Source: a marine gamma proteobacterium HTCC2148 (GTDB lineage: Bacteria; Pseudomonadota; Gammaproteobacteria; Pseudomonadales; Halieaceae). From it: a DNA stretch of 64,000 nt. The translations under genes were made by a program, and so were the position numbers. The stretch is taken from positions 110,976-174,975 of the forward strand of contig DS999232.1 in assembly GCA_000156295.1 (NCBI GenBank), written 5' to 3'. Shown here one piece after another: positions 48,523 through 61,148 of this stretch. How positions within the stretch are numbered: the first letter of the stretch is position 1; each line of letters begins with the position of its first letter. The notes under the pieces are model-generated. The model did not search any database and had not been told where the DNA came from. It was given only the letters and a program-made list of their open reading frames with translations.

Positions 48523-50679
48523 GTGATTGCCATGTCAATTAAAAAACAATATTTGGGGACTAGGGCCGTGGGGAAAGGAACGTTGAATTTGGGTAAATGG
48601 ATGCGCCCTCTTGTCGGGCTCACGTTAGGTGCTTGGGCTTTTGCCGTTCAGGCCGAACCCACGATTACCGACATTGAATTTAGCTCTCGTCCCGGCAGCA
48701 AGTTTGAAGTGAGGCTGGATTTCGATCAAACGCCGCCAGATATGAAAGCTTATACCATTGAAAAGCCAGCTCGCATCGCCGTTGATTTTCCTGGAACTGC
48801 CAGTGGTCTTGATCAAAAGCGTTACTCGCTCTCCTATGGAAATGCGACGGGTGTAGTCGTTTTGGAATCAGGTGATCGCACACGCATGGTAGTTAACCTG
48901 GTGAAGCTGGTGCCCTATGAAACGCGTGTAGAGGGCAACAGTCTGTTTCTCGTCGTGGGTCAGGACGGCACTGATTATGTGAAAGCGACATCAGACCCCA
49001 ACCGTCTCAAAACCGAAGTAAGCCCGGTTATCGATGTTGTATCAGAAATTAGCGACTTGCAGTTCCAGCGTACTGGCAATGGCGAGGGCCGCTTGACGCT
49101 AGAGCTGACCGACCCTTCAGTGGATGTCAACGTGTTCAGTGAGGCTGGAGATATCAAGGTTCAATTCCTTGACACCAATGTTCCAGAGCGCCTAATGCGG
49201 CGTTATGACGTAACGGATTTTGCGACGCCCGTTGATAGTGTTGATGTGAACACTACGGAGCGTGGCGCAACCCTGACAATGAAGACCACGGGTGATTTTG
49301 ATTACCTCGCTTACCAGACGAATAACCAGTATGTACTAAGCGTAAAGCCCCTCAGTGCCAAGGAAATGGAAAAACGTAAAAACGAGTTTTCTTACGTCGG
49401 TGATCGAATTTCGCTCAACTTCCAGGATATTGAGGTCAGGGCGGTACTGCAGTTGATCGCTGACTTTACCGAGCTTAATCTGGTCGCCAGCGACACAGTG
49501 TCTGGTCGTATTACATTAAGATTGCAGAATGTACCGTGGGACCAGGCGCTGGAATTGGTATTGAAGACCAAGGGGCTGGATAAGCGCCAGATTGGCAATG
49601 TGTTAATGGTCGCGCCTGCCGCCGAAATCGCCGAGCGCGAGCGTCAGGAAATTGAATCCAACAAGCAAATCGCCGAGCTGGCACCCTTGCAGTCTGAGTT
49701 CGTTCGAATTCGCTATGCACAGGCACAGCAAATTGTTGGACTTTTCCAGGCAGGCTCGGAAGACGGCGGCAGTTTGATTTCCCAGCGCGGGTCGGTCGTC
49801 GTAGATGCAAGGACCAACTCCTTGATCATTACTGATACAGCGGCAAAACTTGCAGAAATTCGCGAGCTTATTGAGCAGGTAGATATCCCGGTGCGTCAGG
49901 TGATGATCGAATCGCGCATCGTTATTGCCCAGTCTGACCTGACCCATAGTCTCGGTATCGAATGGGGTGGCGGCTACATCGATGATGTGAACGGCAATAT
50001 ACTTTCGGCCTCTGGTGATGCGCAAAACGTCATAGGTCTTAACAATTCTATTATCAACGGCGAGACTCCTTCGGTGAGCTATCCAGGCGCTCTGCTGGTC
50101 GACCTTGGCGTCGCCAGCACCAGCGGTTTCGCCCTTGGCTTTACTAGTAATGACCTGTTCCTCACTGCAGAGATATCTGCATTGGAGGCTGCGGGTCAAG
50201 GTGAGGTGGTTTCTCAGCCAAAAGTGATTACTGGAGACAAGCAACAGGCGACGATCAAGTCAGGTACTGAAATCCCTTATCAGGAAGCGGCTGCTTCCGG
50301 AGCGACTTCTACGTCGTTTAAAGAAGCTGTGCTGGAGTTGGAGGTAACCCCGAACATTACTCCTGATGACCGGGTGATGCTGGACCTTAACGTCAAGCAG
50401 GATTCGGTGGGTGATCTCGTACCCAGTGGTCAGGGCGGTTTTATACCGTCTATTGATACCACCGAAATTACGACCCAGGTGCTGGTGGGTAACGGCGAAA
50501 CGGTAGTGCTGGGCGGTGTCTTCAAAACTGAAGACTTGGAAACAGTTAACAAGGTTCCCTTCTTTGGCGACCTCCCCTACGTGGGCGCATTTTTTCGCAG
50601 TGAGTCGCGCAACAACACTAAAACTGAGACGCTGATCTTCATCACCCCGCGGATTTTAGCTGACACTTTGCTCGACTAA
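48523..50679 (+). CDS. pilQ: Type IV pilus secretin PilQ
   Basis: The outer-membrane channel through which the pilus passes. About 718 aa. A signal peptide (cleavage after AFAVQA) precedes AMIN domains for peptidoglycan binding (about 45-260), an STN/N0 domain (LNFQDIEVRAVLQLIADF), an N1 domain (FVRIRYAQAQQIVGLF), and the C-terminal secretin domain. Start: GTG 48523 has GAGG at 6-nt spacing; ATG 48532 lies in the same frame 9 nt later, but its spacing is too long. The stop overlaps aroK (TAATG). Confidence 0.94.
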   Translation: MIAMSIKKQYLGTRAVGKGTLNLGKWMRPLVGLTLGAWAFAVQAEPTITDIEFSSRPGSKFEVRLDFDQTPPDMKAYTIEKPARIAVDFPGTASGLDQKRYSLSYGNATGVVVLESGDRTRMVVNLVKLVPYETRVEGNSLFLVVGQDGTDYVKATSDPNRLKTEVSPVIDVVSEISDLQFQRTGNGEGRLTLELTDPSVDVNVFSEAGDIKVQFLDTNVPERLMRRYDVTDFATPVDSVDVNTTERGATLTMKTTGDFDYLAYQTNNQYVLSVKPLSAKEMEKRKNEFSYVGDRISLNFQDIEVRAVLQLIADFTELNLVASDTVSGRITLRLQNVPWDQALELVLKTKGLDKRQIGNVLMVAPAAEIAERERQEIESNKQIAELAPLQSEFVRIRYAQAQQIVGLFQAGSEDGGSLISQRGSVVVDARTNSLIITDTAAKLAEIRELIEQVDIPVRQVMIESRIVIAQSDLTHSLGIEWGGGYIDDVNGNILSASGDAQNVIGLNNSIINGETPSVSYPGALLVDLGVASTSGFALGFTSNDLFLTAEISALEAAGQGEVVSQPKVITGDKQQATIKSGTEIPYQEAAASGATSTSFKEAVLELEVTPNITPDDRVMLDLNVKQDSVGDLVPSGQGGFIPSIDTTEITTQVLVGNGETVVLGGVFKTEDLETVNKVPFFGDLPYVGAFFRSESRNNTKTETLIFITPRILADTLLD

Positions 50680-51194
50680 TGCCTGCACTTCACCGCGTTT
50701 TTCTAGTCGGCCCCATGGGGGCCGGCAAAACAACTATTGGCAAGTACCTTGCTGATCACCTGAAACTGCAGTTTGCTGATACCGATTCGGAGATCGAGTC
50801 TCGCACCGGTGCTGATATTCCCTGGATATTTGATGTTGAAGGCGAAGAGGGGTTTCGCGAACGCGAGCAACAGGTGGTAGGAGAAATGACCCTCTGGGAC
50901 AATATCGTTCTTGCTACCGGCGGCGGCGTAGTTTTACGTCCGGAAAATCGCAATGCACTTGGTGGTCGAGGCTTCGTCATATATCTTTACGCCACAGTGG
51001 ACGAGCAGGTTCGGCGCACCCGGCGAGATAGAAAGCGGCCGCTGCTACAGAAAGGTGATCCCGAGGAAACGCTGCGTACGCTCATGGAAGCTCGTGACCC
51101 CCTGTATCGAGAGATTGCAGATCATGTGATTGAGACAGACGGTTGTAGTCCGCGTACTGTGGCGCAGCGATTAGTCCGCGAGTTGACCTCGTAA
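50679..51194 (+). CDS. aroK: Shikimate kinase
   Basis: Phosphorylates shikimate in aromatic amino acid synthesis. 171 aa. P-loop GPMGAGKTT at 11-19, substrate residues DTDSEIE and GGGVVLR, lid RRTRRDRKRPLL. It starts on the last base of the pilQ stop, so it is translated with the pilus operon. Confidence 0.97.
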   Translation: MPALHRVFLVGPMGAGKTTIGKYLADHLKLQFADTDSEIESRTGADIPWIFDVEGEEGFREREQQVVGEMTLWDNIVLATGGGVVLRPENRNALGGRGFVIYLYATVDEQVRRTRRDRKRPLLQKGDPEETLRTLMEARDPLYREIADHVIETDGCSPRTVAQRLVRELTS

Positions 51195-51247
51195 AGACCC
51201 ACCCCGGGCAGTATCATAGGCATCCCTGAATAGTTGAGGACGCCAAC

Positions 51248-52339
51248 GTGTCACTACTCATGCATACCTTGCATGTGGAGCTGGGAGAACGCAGCTACCC
51301 AATCTACATTGGCCGTGATTTATTGAATGACCCGCAGTTGCTCGGTGCACATTTGACTGGCTCACAGGTCGTAGTTGTCACCAACGAGACGGTGTCGCCC
51401 CTCTATCTTGATCGGCTACTGGCGACCCTGGGCGAACGCGCTCTGGTCACAGAGGTCATCCTCCCCGACGGTGAACAGTTCAAAAACCTTGAAACCCTGA
51501 ACCAGATTTTTGATCGCATGATGCACGATCGACATAACCGAAGCACCACTATGATTGCCCTGGGTGGGGGAGTAGTCGGCGATATCACCGGCTTTGCGGC
51601 CGCCTGTTATCAACGAGGCGTTAATTTTATACAGGTGCCGACGACCTTGCTGTCTCAGGTTGATTCGTCCGTGGGCGGAAAAACAGCGGTCAATCATCCC
51701 TTGGGAAAGAATATGATTGGCGCGTTTTACCAGCCGCAGGCTGTGTTAATCGATATCAACACTTTGCATACCTTGTCTCCTCGGGAGTTTGCTGCCGGCC
51801 TTGCTGAGGTGGTTAAGTACGGCCTGATTTGTGACCTGCCGTTTTACCGTTGGTTACAGGAACAAACGCCCAGACTCCTGGCCCGGGAAGAGGCGGCGCT
51901 GGCAGAGGCCATTGAACGCAGTTGCTCCAGCAAAGCTGCGGTCGTGGCGGCAGACGAGCGAGAAGGCGGACTCAGGGCTATCCTTAATTTGGGGCATACG
52001 TTTGGACATGCAATCGAAACTGCCCAGGGTTATGGCAAGTGGCTGCACGGTGAGGCTGTTGCCGTCGGAATGCTGATGGCGATGGAGCTATCAGCCCGCA
52101 GAGGCTGGATTGAGCCGGCAGAGGTGGTGGCGTTCCGCGACTTGTTGCGTGTCATTAATTTACCTGTGGCTCCGCCTGCGGACATGACGCCGGGCCAGTA
52201 CCTCGATTTGATGGGCAGGGATAAAAAAGTAATCGATGGCCGTTTGCGCCTGGTATTGCTCAGGGGCATGGGCGAAGCCTGTATTGTTGACGACGCCACT
52301 GAAGAAGAACTGGTTAGTTTGCTAGAGACTTTTCGATAG
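51248..52339 (+). CDS. aroB: 3-dehydroquinate synthase
   Basis: Second step of the shikimate pathway, using NAD and a divalent metal. 363 aa. Motifs: GGGVVGDITGFAAACYQRG, DSSVGGKTAVNH, then His ligands in LNLGHTFGHAIE and WLHGEAVAVGM. GTG 51248 is the start (GAGGA 7 nt upstream); an ATG at 51260 in frame is an alternative. A gap of 53 bp after aroK. No damX-like gene separates it from gltB, unlike in Pseudomonas. Confidence 0.97.
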   Translation: MSLLMHTLHVELGERSYPIYIGRDLLNDPQLLGAHLTGSQVVVVTNETVSPLYLDRLLATLGERALVTEVILPDGEQFKNLETLNQIFDRMMHDRHNRSTTMIALGGGVVGDITGFAAACYQRGVNFIQVPTTLLSQVDSSVGGKTAVNHPLGKNMIGAFYQPQAVLIDINTLHTLSPREFAAGLAEVVKYGLICDLPFYRWLQEQTPRLLAREEAALAEAIERSCSSKAAVVAADEREGGLRAILNLGHTFGHAIETAQGYGKWLHGEAVAVGMLMAMELSARRGWIEPAEVVAFRDLLRVINLPVAPPADMTPGQYLDLMGRDKKVIDGRLRLVLLRGMGEACIVDDATEEELVSLLETFR

Positions 52340-52365
52340 CCCGATCTGGTTTAATATTTCTGAGT

Positions 52366-52394
52366 TTGTCGCTCACAGCGCATCTGTGTAAAAT
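52366..52394 (+). promoter_or_regulatory. Candidate gltB promoter
   Basis: TTGTCG, a 17-bp spacer and TAAAAT. The start point would be near 52401, giving a leader of about 80 nt with a weak ACCCA/TGGGT stem followed by GGCC. No NtrC- or sigma-54-type element is seen here. Confidence 0.4.
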
Positions 52395-52479
52395 GACCTC
52401 CCCCTTTTGACCCATCCCTGTTTTTTGGGTTGGGCCTCCGGTGTAACTGTTTGTTTCTACTAGACATTCTGGATTGACT

Positions 52480-55400
52480 ATGAGCACAGGCCTGTATAGA
52501 CCTGAAGAATTTCGCGACAATTGTGGCTTTGGGCTGATTGCCCACACGTCCGGTGATGCCAGTCACCGCCTGCTGCAAACGGCGATTGAATCCTTGACCT
52601 GCATGACCCACCGCGGCGGTATTGCTGCTGATGGCAAAACTGGCGATGGCTGTGGCTTGTTAATGCAGATGCCTGCCTCCTTCATGCGCACACTCGGTAA
52701 AGAGTGTTTTGGCGCTGACCTGAACGACTCGTTTGCCGTCGGGCAGATGTTTCTCAGCAAGGATTCAGCGCGAGCGTCTGCTGCGAGAACTGCGACAGAA
52801 ACTGCACTTACAGATCAGGGCCTTACCGTGCTGGGTTGGCGTGAAGTGCCCACAGATGATTCCGTTTGCGGTGAGATCGCGCTGCAAACACTGCCGCAGA
52901 TAGAACAGGTTTTTATTGATGCCCCCGGCCTCACCGAAACCGAGCTGTCTACCCGGTTGTTCGTGGCGCGGCGTAAGGCCGAAATCGCCTGCGAAGGCGA
53001 TGAGGATTACTACATCTGCAGTCTGTCGGGGCGGGTGATCTCTTACAAGGGCCTGGTGATGCCCGTAGACTTGCCAAAGTTTTACCTGGACTTGGCAGAT
53101 GAGCGTCTGGAAACGGCTATCTGTGTGTTCCATCAGCGGTTCTCCACCAACACCATGCCCCGCTGGCCGCTGGCCCAGCCATTCCGTCTGCTGGCCCACA
53201 ACGGCGAAATTAATACGATTGAGGGAAACCGTAACTGGGCGGAGGCACGCACCCCGGGCTTTGAAAGCGAGTTGCTACCCAATATTAAGGAAATCGCTCC
53301 CCTGGTGAACCGGACGGGCTCCGATTCCTCCAGCATGGATAACATGCTCGACATGCTGCTGACCGGCGGTGTCGATATGGCGAGGGCTCTGCGCATGCTG
53401 ATTCCCCCTGCCTGGCAGAATATGGAGTTGATGGATCCTGACCTCAAGGCTTTTTATGAATACCACTCCATGCACATGGAGCCCTGGGACGGACCCGCGG
53501 GCATTGTGCTCACCGACGGCCGCTACGCCGTCTGCTTGCTGGACCGCAATGGGTTGCGGCCGGCGCGTTGGGTAAAAACCAAGGACGGCTTCATCACCCT
53601 GGCCTCTGAAATCGGCACCTATGACTACAAGCCCGAGGATGTGGTCGCCAAGGGACGGGTTGGCCCGGGTCAGATGATTATGGTGGATACCCACACCGGT
53701 GAAGTGCTGCAAACCGAGGAAATTGACGACCGTCTCAAGTCCCGACAGCCATACAAGCGGTGGCTGAAGGAAAAGGCCCAGCGGATCGAGGGCACCTTCG
53801 GCAGCGAGATGATTTCAGGCATCGAACGTGAGCAACTCGATGCCTACATGAAAATGTTCCAGGTGAGTTCAGAGGAACGCGACCAGGTGTTGCGCCCGCT
53901 GGCTGAGTCTGGCAACGAGGCGGTTGGCTCCATGGGGGACGATACGCCCATGGCCGTGCTATCACGGCGCGAGCGCTCGCTGTACGATTATTTCCGGCAG
54001 AAATTTGCGCAGGTAACCAATCCGCCTATAGACCCGCTGCGGGAAACTATTGTCATGTCCCTGGAGACGGACCTGGGCGGTGAGAAAAACCTGTTCCACG
54101 AAGGACCAGAGCATGCCGACCGGGTCATCCTGAGTTCGCCAGTATTATCTCAGGGCAAGTTCACCAGCTTGATGCAACTCGATCGCGTTGGTTTCTGCGT
54201 GAGCAAAATTGACTGCACTTACGCTGCCCAGGAGATGAATTTACAGCAGGCGATTGCGACAGTGACAAATGCTGCAGAGCAGGCGGTGAACGATGGCGCG
54301 ACTATCCTGGTGTTGTCTGACCGATCTATAGAGAAGGGCCGTTTGCCGGTGCATAGCCTGCTTGCTGCTGGCGCTGTTCACCACCACCTGATTAAGCAGG
54401 GCCTGCGCGCCGATGCCAATATCGTGGTGGAAACGGCGAGTGCGCGCGACTCCCACCAAATTGCCTGCCTGCTGGGCTTTGGCGCTACCGCCGTTTATCC
54501 CTATCTTGCATATTCCGTATTGGAAGAGTTGATCCGCTGCGGCGAAGTATTGGGAGAGCCCAGCATTTGTTACAAGAACTATCGCAAGGGTATCAACAAA
54601 GGCCTGTTGAAAATCATGTCCAAAATGGGCATTTCCGCCGTCAGTTCCTATCGCGGAGCTCAGCTGTTTGAAGCCGTGGGTTTGGCCCGAGAAGTCGTGG
54701 ATACTTCTTTTTGTGGAGTCGCCTCGCGGATTGAAGGCAGTGGTTTTGCTGAACTTGAAAAAGAGCAAAGCACCTTGTCCTCCAGAGCCTGGACACCTCG
54801 CAAAGGTATAGAGCAGGGAGGGTTGCTCAAATACGTCCACGGTCAGGAGTATCATGCATTTAATCCCGACGTGGTAACGACTCTGCAGCAAGCGGTTGCC
54901 AGTGGTGACTACGCCGACTATCAGCGCTATGCGGCGTTGGTCAACGAAAGACCCGTGGCCACATTACGCGACCTGCTAAAGCCGGTGGATAGCGCAACCG
55001 CCATTAGCCTGGACGAAGTGGAGCCAGTGGAAAGTATTCTTCCGCGCTTTGATTCAGCCGGTATGTCCCTGGGCGCCCTCAGTCCGGAAGCACATGAAGC
55101 GCTCGCTGCCGCAATGAACCGCATGGGTGCCCGCTCCAATTCAGGAGAAGGCGGAGAAGATTCGGTGCGTTTTGGCACTGAGCGCATGTCCAAGATCAAG
55201 CAGATTGCCTCTGGTCGTTTTGGCGTCACCCCACATTACCTGGTCAATGCTGAAGTACTCCAGATTAAGGTGGCGCAGGGCGCCAAGCCAGGGGAAGGCG
55301 GGCAGTTGCCCGGCGGCAAGGTTAATGACCTGATAGCGCGACTGCGCTACTCGGTTCCGGGTGTTACCCTGATTTCACCGCCTCCCCATCACGATATTTA

Positions 55401-56922
55401 CTCTATTGAGGATCTGGCCCAGTTGATTTTTGACCTGAAGCAGGTCAATCCAAAGGCGCTGGTATCTGTGAAGTTAGTATCCGAGCCCGGTGTCGGCACA
55501 ATTGCAGCGGGTGTGGCCAAGGCCTATGCGGACCTTATTACCATCTCCGGTTATGACGGCGGTACCGCGGCCAGCCCGCTTACCTCAATACGCTATGCAG
55601 GCTCTCCGTTCGAACTGGGGCTGGCAGAAGTGCAACAAACGTTACGCGGCAATAATTTGCGCGGCTCCATTCGCCTGCAGGCGGATGGTGGCCTCAAGAC
55701 GGGACTAGACGTGATCAAAGCGGCTATTCTCGGCGCCGAGAGCTTTGGTTTTGGCACCGCACCCATGGTTGCGCTGGGCTGTAAATACCTGCGTATTTGC
55801 CATCTTAATAATTGCGCCACCGGTGTGGCTACCCAGCATCAGAAACTGCGTGATGACCATTTCAACGGTACGGTGGAAATGGTGATGAACTACTTCAACT
55901 TCGTTGCCACTGAAACTCGTGAGTGGTTGGCAAGGCTCGGCGTAGCCTCGCTGGAAGAACTCATCGGTCGCACCGATCTGCTGGAGGCTCTGCCAGGAGA
56001 TACTGACAAGCAATCTCGTCTGGATCTGGCGCCTATTCTTCACAAAGACGACAGCTCTGAAGGCCAGCCGGAGTTTTGCCAGGTGGCGTCTAACGATCCC
56101 TTCGATAAGGGGGAGAAAGCCGAGGAAATGGTTGCGGCTACTCTCGCCGCCATTGAATCTCGCTCAGGCGGGGAATTTGAATTTGATGTGTGCAACTGCG
56201 ATCGGTCGATTGGTGCGCGTCTCTCTGGCGAGATCGCCAGGCGCTACGGCAACACGGGTATGGATGAAAATCCACTGGTATTGCGACTTACCGGTACCGC
56301 CGGGCAGAGCTTTGGTGTGTGGAATGCCGGCGGCCTTAATATGTACCTCGAAGGTGATTCCAATGACTATGTCGGCAAGGGAATGGCCGGCGGCAAGCTG
56401 GTGATTTATCCCCCCAGGGCCAGTGAATTCAAGTCGCAGGACACTACCATTATTGGTAACACTTGCCTGTACGGTGCTACCGGCGGTCGCCTCTATGCTG
56501 CGGGTATTGCCGGTGAACGTTTTGCGGTGCGCAATTCTGGCGCACATGCCGTAGTTGAGGGCGCTGGAGATCACTGCTGTGAGTATATGACCGGTGGTAA
56601 CATCACCGTGCTTGGGCCTACGGGGGTGAACTTTGGTGCTGGCATGACAGGTGGCTTTGCCTACGTGCTGGATATGGACCGCACATTCATCGACAAGTAC
56701 AACAGTGAATTGGTAGAAATTCATCGGGTTAGCTCTGAGTACATGGAGCCCTACCGCAACCACTTGCGAGGCAACATTCGCGAATATGTTGAGGAGACCG
56801 GTTCTGAGTGGGGCGCGTACCTGCTTGAAAACTTTGTAGATTACGTTGGCAAGTTTTGGCTGGTTAAGCCCAAGGCGGCAGAGTTCGATCGCCTGCTGTC
56901 ACGTTTGCGCAACACCGACTAA
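52480..56922 (+). CDS. gltB: Glutamate synthase (NADPH) large subunit
   Basis: Transfers glutamine amide to 2-oxoglutarate, closing the GS-GOGAT cycle. 1480 aa. The mature N-terminal nucleophile is Cys15 in [10 protein letters not shown] after a short 14-residue propeptide. Glutaminase class II domain 15-420; central domain; FMN-binding synthase domain (about 800-1200: [22 protein letters not shown] stretch, quoted here as [14 protein letters not shown], and CATGVATQ with Cys ligands of the 3Fe-4S cluster, [16 protein letters not shown] at about 1110); and the C-terminal GXGXG-rich beta-helix. ATG 52480 is chosen, with GGA 6 nt upstream. gltD follows 19 bp downstream. Confidence 0.97.
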   Translation: MSTGLYRPEEFRDNCGFGLIAHTSGDASHRLLQTAIESLTCMTHRGGIAADGKTGDGCGLLMQMPASFMRTLGKECFGADLNDSFAVGQMFLSKDSARASAARTATETALTDQGLTVLGWREVPTDDSVCGEIALQTLPQIEQVFIDAPGLTETELSTRLFVARRKAEIACEGDEDYYICSLSGRVISYKGLVMPVDLPKFYLDLADERLETAICVFHQRFSTNTMPRWPLAQPFRLLAHNGEINTIEGNRNWAEARTPGFESELLPNIKEIAPLVNRTGSDSSSMDNMLDMLLTGGVDMARALRMLIPPAWQNMELMDPDLKAFYEYHSMHMEPWDGPAGIVLTDGRYAVCLLDRNGLRPARWVKTKDGFITLASEIGTYDYKPEDVVAKGRVGPGQMIMVDTHTGEVLQTEEIDDRLKSRQPYKRWLKEKAQRIEGTFGSEMISGIEREQLDAYMKMFQVSSEERDQVLRPLAESGNEAVGSMGDDTPMAVLSRRERSLYDYFRQKFAQVTNPPIDPLRETIVMSLETDLGGEKNLFHEGPEHADRVILSSPVLSQGKFTSLMQLDRVGFCVSKIDCTYAAQEMNLQQAIATVTNAAEQAVNDGATILVLSDRSIEKGRLPVHSLLAAGAVHHHLIKQGLRADANIVVETASARDSHQIACLLGFGATAVYPYLAYSVLEELIRCGEVLGEPSICYKNYRKGINKGLLKIMSKMGISAVSSYRGAQLFEAVGLAREVVDTSFCGVASRIEGSGFAELEKEQSTLSSRAWTPRKGIEQGGLLKYVHGQEYHAFNPDVVTTLQQAVASGDYADYQRYAALVNERPVATLRDLLKPVDSATAISLDEVEPVESILPRFDSAGMSLGALSPEAHEALAAAMNRMGARSNSGEGGEDSVRFGTERMSKIKQIASGRFGVTPHYLVNAEVLQIKVAQGAKPGEGGQLPGGKVNDLIARLRYSVPGVTLISPPPHHDIYSIEDLAQLIFDLKQVNPKALVSVKLVSEPGVGTIAAGVAKAYADLITISGYDGGTAASPLTSIRYAGSPFELGLAEVQQTLRGNNLRGSIRLQADGGLKTGLDVIKAAILGAESFGFGTAPMVALGCKYLRICHLNNCATGVATQHQKLRDDHFNGTVEMVMNYFNFVATETREWLARLGVASLEELIGRTDLLEALPGDTDKQSRLDLAPILHKDDSSEGQPEFCQVASNDPFDKGEKAEEMVAATLAAIESRSGGEFEFDVCNCDRSIGARLSGEIARRYGNTGMDENPLVLRLTGTAGQSFGVWNAGGLNMYLEGDSNDYVGKGMAGGKLVIYPPRASEFKSQDTTIIGNTCLYGATGGRLYAAGIAGERFAVRNSGAHAVVEGAGDHCCEYMTGGNITVLGPTGVNFGAGMTGGFAYVLDMDRTFIDKYNSELVEIHRVSSEYMEPYRNHLRGNIREYVEETGSEWGAYLLENFVDYVGKFWLVKPKAAEFDRLLSRLRNTD

Positions 56923-56938
56923 TGCGGGACAGGAGTAG

Positions 56939-58363
<1,425 letters not shown>

Positions 58364-58400
58364 CCGGCGTCACCGAAGAAACATTTAACACGAGGCAACA

Positions 58401-59471
58401 ATGACTGAGCTCAAGAACGACCGCTTTCTTCGCGCTTTGCAGCGACAACCTGTGGATCAAACGCCAATCTGGATGATGCGCCAGGCGGGCCGTTATCTGC
58501 CTGAGTACCGGGCGACTCGTCAACAGGCGGGATCCTTTCTCGATTTGTGTAAAAACGCAGAACTCGCCTGCGAGGTCACAATGCAGCCTTTGCGTCGTTA
58601 CCCTATGGATGCCGCAATCCTGTTTTCGGATATCCTGACGGTGCCGGATGCACTGGGTCTGGGTTTGTATTTTGAAGAGGGAGAAGGTCCCAGGTTCCAC
58701 AAGACGGTTCGCAGTGAGGCCGACCTGGCCGGGCTCAATAGCATCAAGGCAGATGATGATCTGGGCTACGTGATGAACGCAGTGCGCACTATTCGCGCAG
58801 AGCTTAATGGCCTGGTGCCGCTGATCGGTTTTACCGGCAGTCCCTGGACGCTGGCAACTTATATGGTGGAGGGTGGTTCCTCCAAGGATTTCGCCCAGGT
58901 GAAGGCCATGGCTTATGACAAGCCGGAGTTGATGCATAACCTGCTGTCGCTGTTAGCGGACGCAGTAGCCGATTACCTGGCTGCACAAATTCGTGCAGGT
59001 GCCCAGGCGGTACAAATTTTTGACACTTGGGGTGGCAGTTTGTCTGCAGCCGCCTATCAGGAATTTTCACTCAAATACATGCAGCAGATAATCGCCAGAC
59101 TGCAGGCTGACCCGGAGACCCGGGCAGTGCCAGTTATCGTCTTTACCAAGGGCGGTGGCCAGTGGTTGAATGCAATTGCCGATTGCGGCGCCCAGGGCGT
59201 TGGCATTGACTGGACGACAGAGATCGGAGCAGCCAGGGCCCAGATAGGAAACAGGGTCGCGCTGCAGGGCAACATGGATCCCTCCATGTTATACGCTTCA
59301 CCAGCGCGCATCCGTGAAGAGGTGGCCTCAATTCTTGCAGGCTACGGTCACGGTAGCGGCCACGTGTTTAATCTGGGCCATGGCATTACCCCTGGAGTCA
59401 ATCCGGATCATGTCACTGCGTTTGTAGATGCCGTGCGGGAGCTCTCACCACAATATCACCAGGGCGGATAA
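58401..59471 (+). CDS. hemE: Uroporphyrinogen decarboxylase
   Basis: Decarboxylates the four acetate side chains in haem synthesis. 356 aa. Signatures [16 protein letters not shown] and [19 protein letters not shown] (in part) are both present; the [13 protein letters not shown] motif closes the C-terminus. It follows gltD by 37 bp, the same order as in Pseudomonas. Confidence 0.97.
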   Translation: MTELKNDRFLRALQRQPVDQTPIWMMRQAGRYLPEYRATRQQAGSFLDLCKNAELACEVTMQPLRRYPMDAAILFSDILTVPDALGLGLYFEEGEGPRFHKTVRSEADLAGLNSIKADDDLGYVMNAVRTIRAELNGLVPLIGFTGSPWTLATYMVEGGSSKDFAQVKAMAYDKPELMHNLLSLLADAVADYLAAQIRAGAQAVQIFDTWGGSLSAAAYQEFSLKYMQQIIARLQADPETRAVPVIVFTKGGGQWLNAIADCGAQGVGIDWTTEIGAARAQIGNRVALQGNMDPSMLYASPARIREEVASILAGYGHGSGHVFNLGHGITPGVNPDHVTAFVDAVRELSPQYHQGG

Positions 59472-59526
59472 CGCAGCTTCCTCAGTACTAATAAGTTAGA
59501 CGGCATGACTGCCTTTGAGGCTATGC

Positions 59527-60336
59527 CTAACCCTCTACATCGCCGCTGTCACAGAAGAAATCGTGATTCATGTCCAGGGCGGGAGCATTGGTCGCGGGGC
59601 GGCCTACTACTTTTGCCGGAACACCTGCAACCGTAGTATGTGGGGGTACGTCTTCCAGAACTACGCTGCCGGCTCCAACCTTGGCGCCATCGCCAACACA
59701 AATATTCCCTAGAATTTTCGCTCCGGCGCTGATGAGTACGCCATCACCAATCTTGGGGTGCCGGTCACCGTCCTGCTTCCCCGTTCCTCCGAGTGTGACC
59801 GATTGCAGGATGGAAACGTTATTACCAACGACAGCAGTTTCCCCTATGACCAACCCTGTGGCGTGGTCCAGCATGATGCCCTGGCCCATTTTTGCGGCCG
59901 GGTGAATGTCGACACCAAATTCTACAGAGATTCGATTCTGGAAAAACAGGCCCATAGACTTTCGATTGTTGTGCCACAGCCAGTGCGCAATGCGGTGGCT
60001 TTGTAATGCATGAAAGCCTTTGAAGTAGAGGAATGGAATATACAATTCGTGGCTGGCCGAATCGCGTTCTACTACCGCTAACAGGTCGGCGCGAATGGCT
60101 TCGCCGATTGCATCGTCGGCTCGCATGGCCTGCAGCATGACCTCGCGCAATAACAGTGAGGTTACGGTGGGGCTATCCAGCTGGCTGGCGAGATGGAAGC
60201 TCAGGGCGCATTCCAGGGAATCATGGTTGAGAATTGTTGAATGCAGAAAACTCGCCAGCACAGGTTCTTCCTGCGCGTGCTTCTGAGTCTCTGTACGAAT
60301 CCGGTCCCAGACCAGGTCAGGCTTAGTTGCAGACAT
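59527..60336 (-). CDS. cysE: Serine acetyltransferase
   Basis: Makes O-acetylserine, the committed step of cysteine synthesis. 269 aa of the long CysE type: N-terminal helical domain, then a left-handed beta-helix (GVDIHPAAKMGQGIMLDHAT, GETAVVGNNVSILQSVTLGGTGK, in part). Catalytic His in DHAT and HPKIG regions. The C-terminal tail DMNHDFFCDSGDVEG corresponds to the cysteine-sensitive and CysK-binding end. Convergent with hemE. Confidence 0.95.
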   Translation of the reverse strand: MSATKPDLVWDRIRTETQKHAQEEPVLASFLHSTILNHDSLECALSFHLASQLDSPTVTSLLLREVMLQAMRADDAIGEAIRADLLAVVERDSASHELYIPFLYFKGFHALQSHRIAHWLWHNNRKSMGLFFQNRISVEFGVDIHPAAKMGQGIMLDHATGLVIGETAVVGNNVSILQSVTLGGTGKQDGDRHPKIGDGVLISAGAKILGNICVGDGAKVGAGSVVLEDVPPHTTVAGVPAKVVGRPATNAPALDMNHDFFCDSGDVEG

Positions 60337-60386
60337 TATGGTTCCTCGCTTTGGACGAGGGACTTTAGCCTATAAACGCGAATCCG

Positions 60387-61055
60387 TCACGGTGGGGGAC
60401 TGTGAAAGCGCCACAAAGAGTGACCGCTGAGTCGATACTTCTCCTCGAACAATGTCAGGGATGGTTCGCCTGAAATTTGTGCAACCGTTCCAGGCCTCCC
60501 CGCCAGAAACATGGCCACTCCGAACTCTTCCAGGTAGAGCTGCCAGTTGGAACGCACTTCGATTTCGCCGCCCAGTGCTAATAGCGCGGGGAAGCTGCCA
60601 TGGCCATGAACTCTTCGCTGCAAATGTTTACTTTTGGGCCAGGGATTGGGGTAGAGCAAATAGTGATGTGCCAGCAAGTGACCATTTTGCAACAGTAGTT
60701 GCCACAGATCTTCCGCGTTGGCGCGCAGCAGCAGGTAATTGCTGTCGCTGGCTGATATATGCTTGCCCAGTCGGTGAGCGGACTGATCTATGCCAATGAC
60801 AAAATGGTCAGGGTGGCGGGCAGCCAGTATTGCGGTACTCATTCCCGTACCGCAAAAGGAGTCGAGTACTATGGGCCTCTGGCTGTCACCAAGCGCGGTC
60901 GCCAGTTCCTGATAAGCCGCTTTGGAGTGAGGCGCGACAGGCCTTTGAAACTCAGTATTGAGGTGACGTTGCAGGTTCTGGGCCAGTCGGGGGTGAATCC
61001 CAGCCTGATTGCTGGTCACGGGGCGTGAAAATTCAGACTGGTGTGGTTGGGTCAT
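60387..61055 (-). CDS. TrmB-like SAM methyltransferase
   Basis: A 222-aa Rossmann-fold methyltransferase of the tRNA (m7G46) methyltransferase superfamily. SAM loop DSFCGTGMST (residues near 68-77), acidic end of strand 2 VIGIDQS, and the TrmB hallmark YPNPWPKSKHLQRRV. The N-terminus (SNQAGIHPRLAQNLQRHL) differs from the usual TrmB RSFGRR-type start, so it may be a paralogue with another target. Start uncertain: ATG 61055 (GAGG 11 nt upstream) or ATG 61115 in the same frame (GAG 5 nt upstream). It is divergent from the acyltransferase gene. Confidence 0.8.
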   Translation of the reverse strand: MTQPHQSEFSRPVTSNQAGIHPRLAQNLQRHLNTEFQRPVAPHSKAAYQELATALGDSQRPIVLDSFCGTGMSTAILAARHPDHFVIGIDQSAHRLGKHISASDSNYLLLRANAEDLWQLLLQNGHLLAHHYLLYPNPWPKSKHLQRRVHGHGSFPALLALGGEIEVRSNWQLYLEEFGVAMFLAGRPGTVAQISGEPSLTLFEEKYRLSGHSLWRFHSPPP

Positions 61056-61148
61056 GCAAATCAAAGCCTCGTTCCATTGATGTTCATCACGGGGGTTGCC
61101 ATCATAGCGCTTCATAATATCTCGAGCACATAGTCTGGAATTGTTTAC

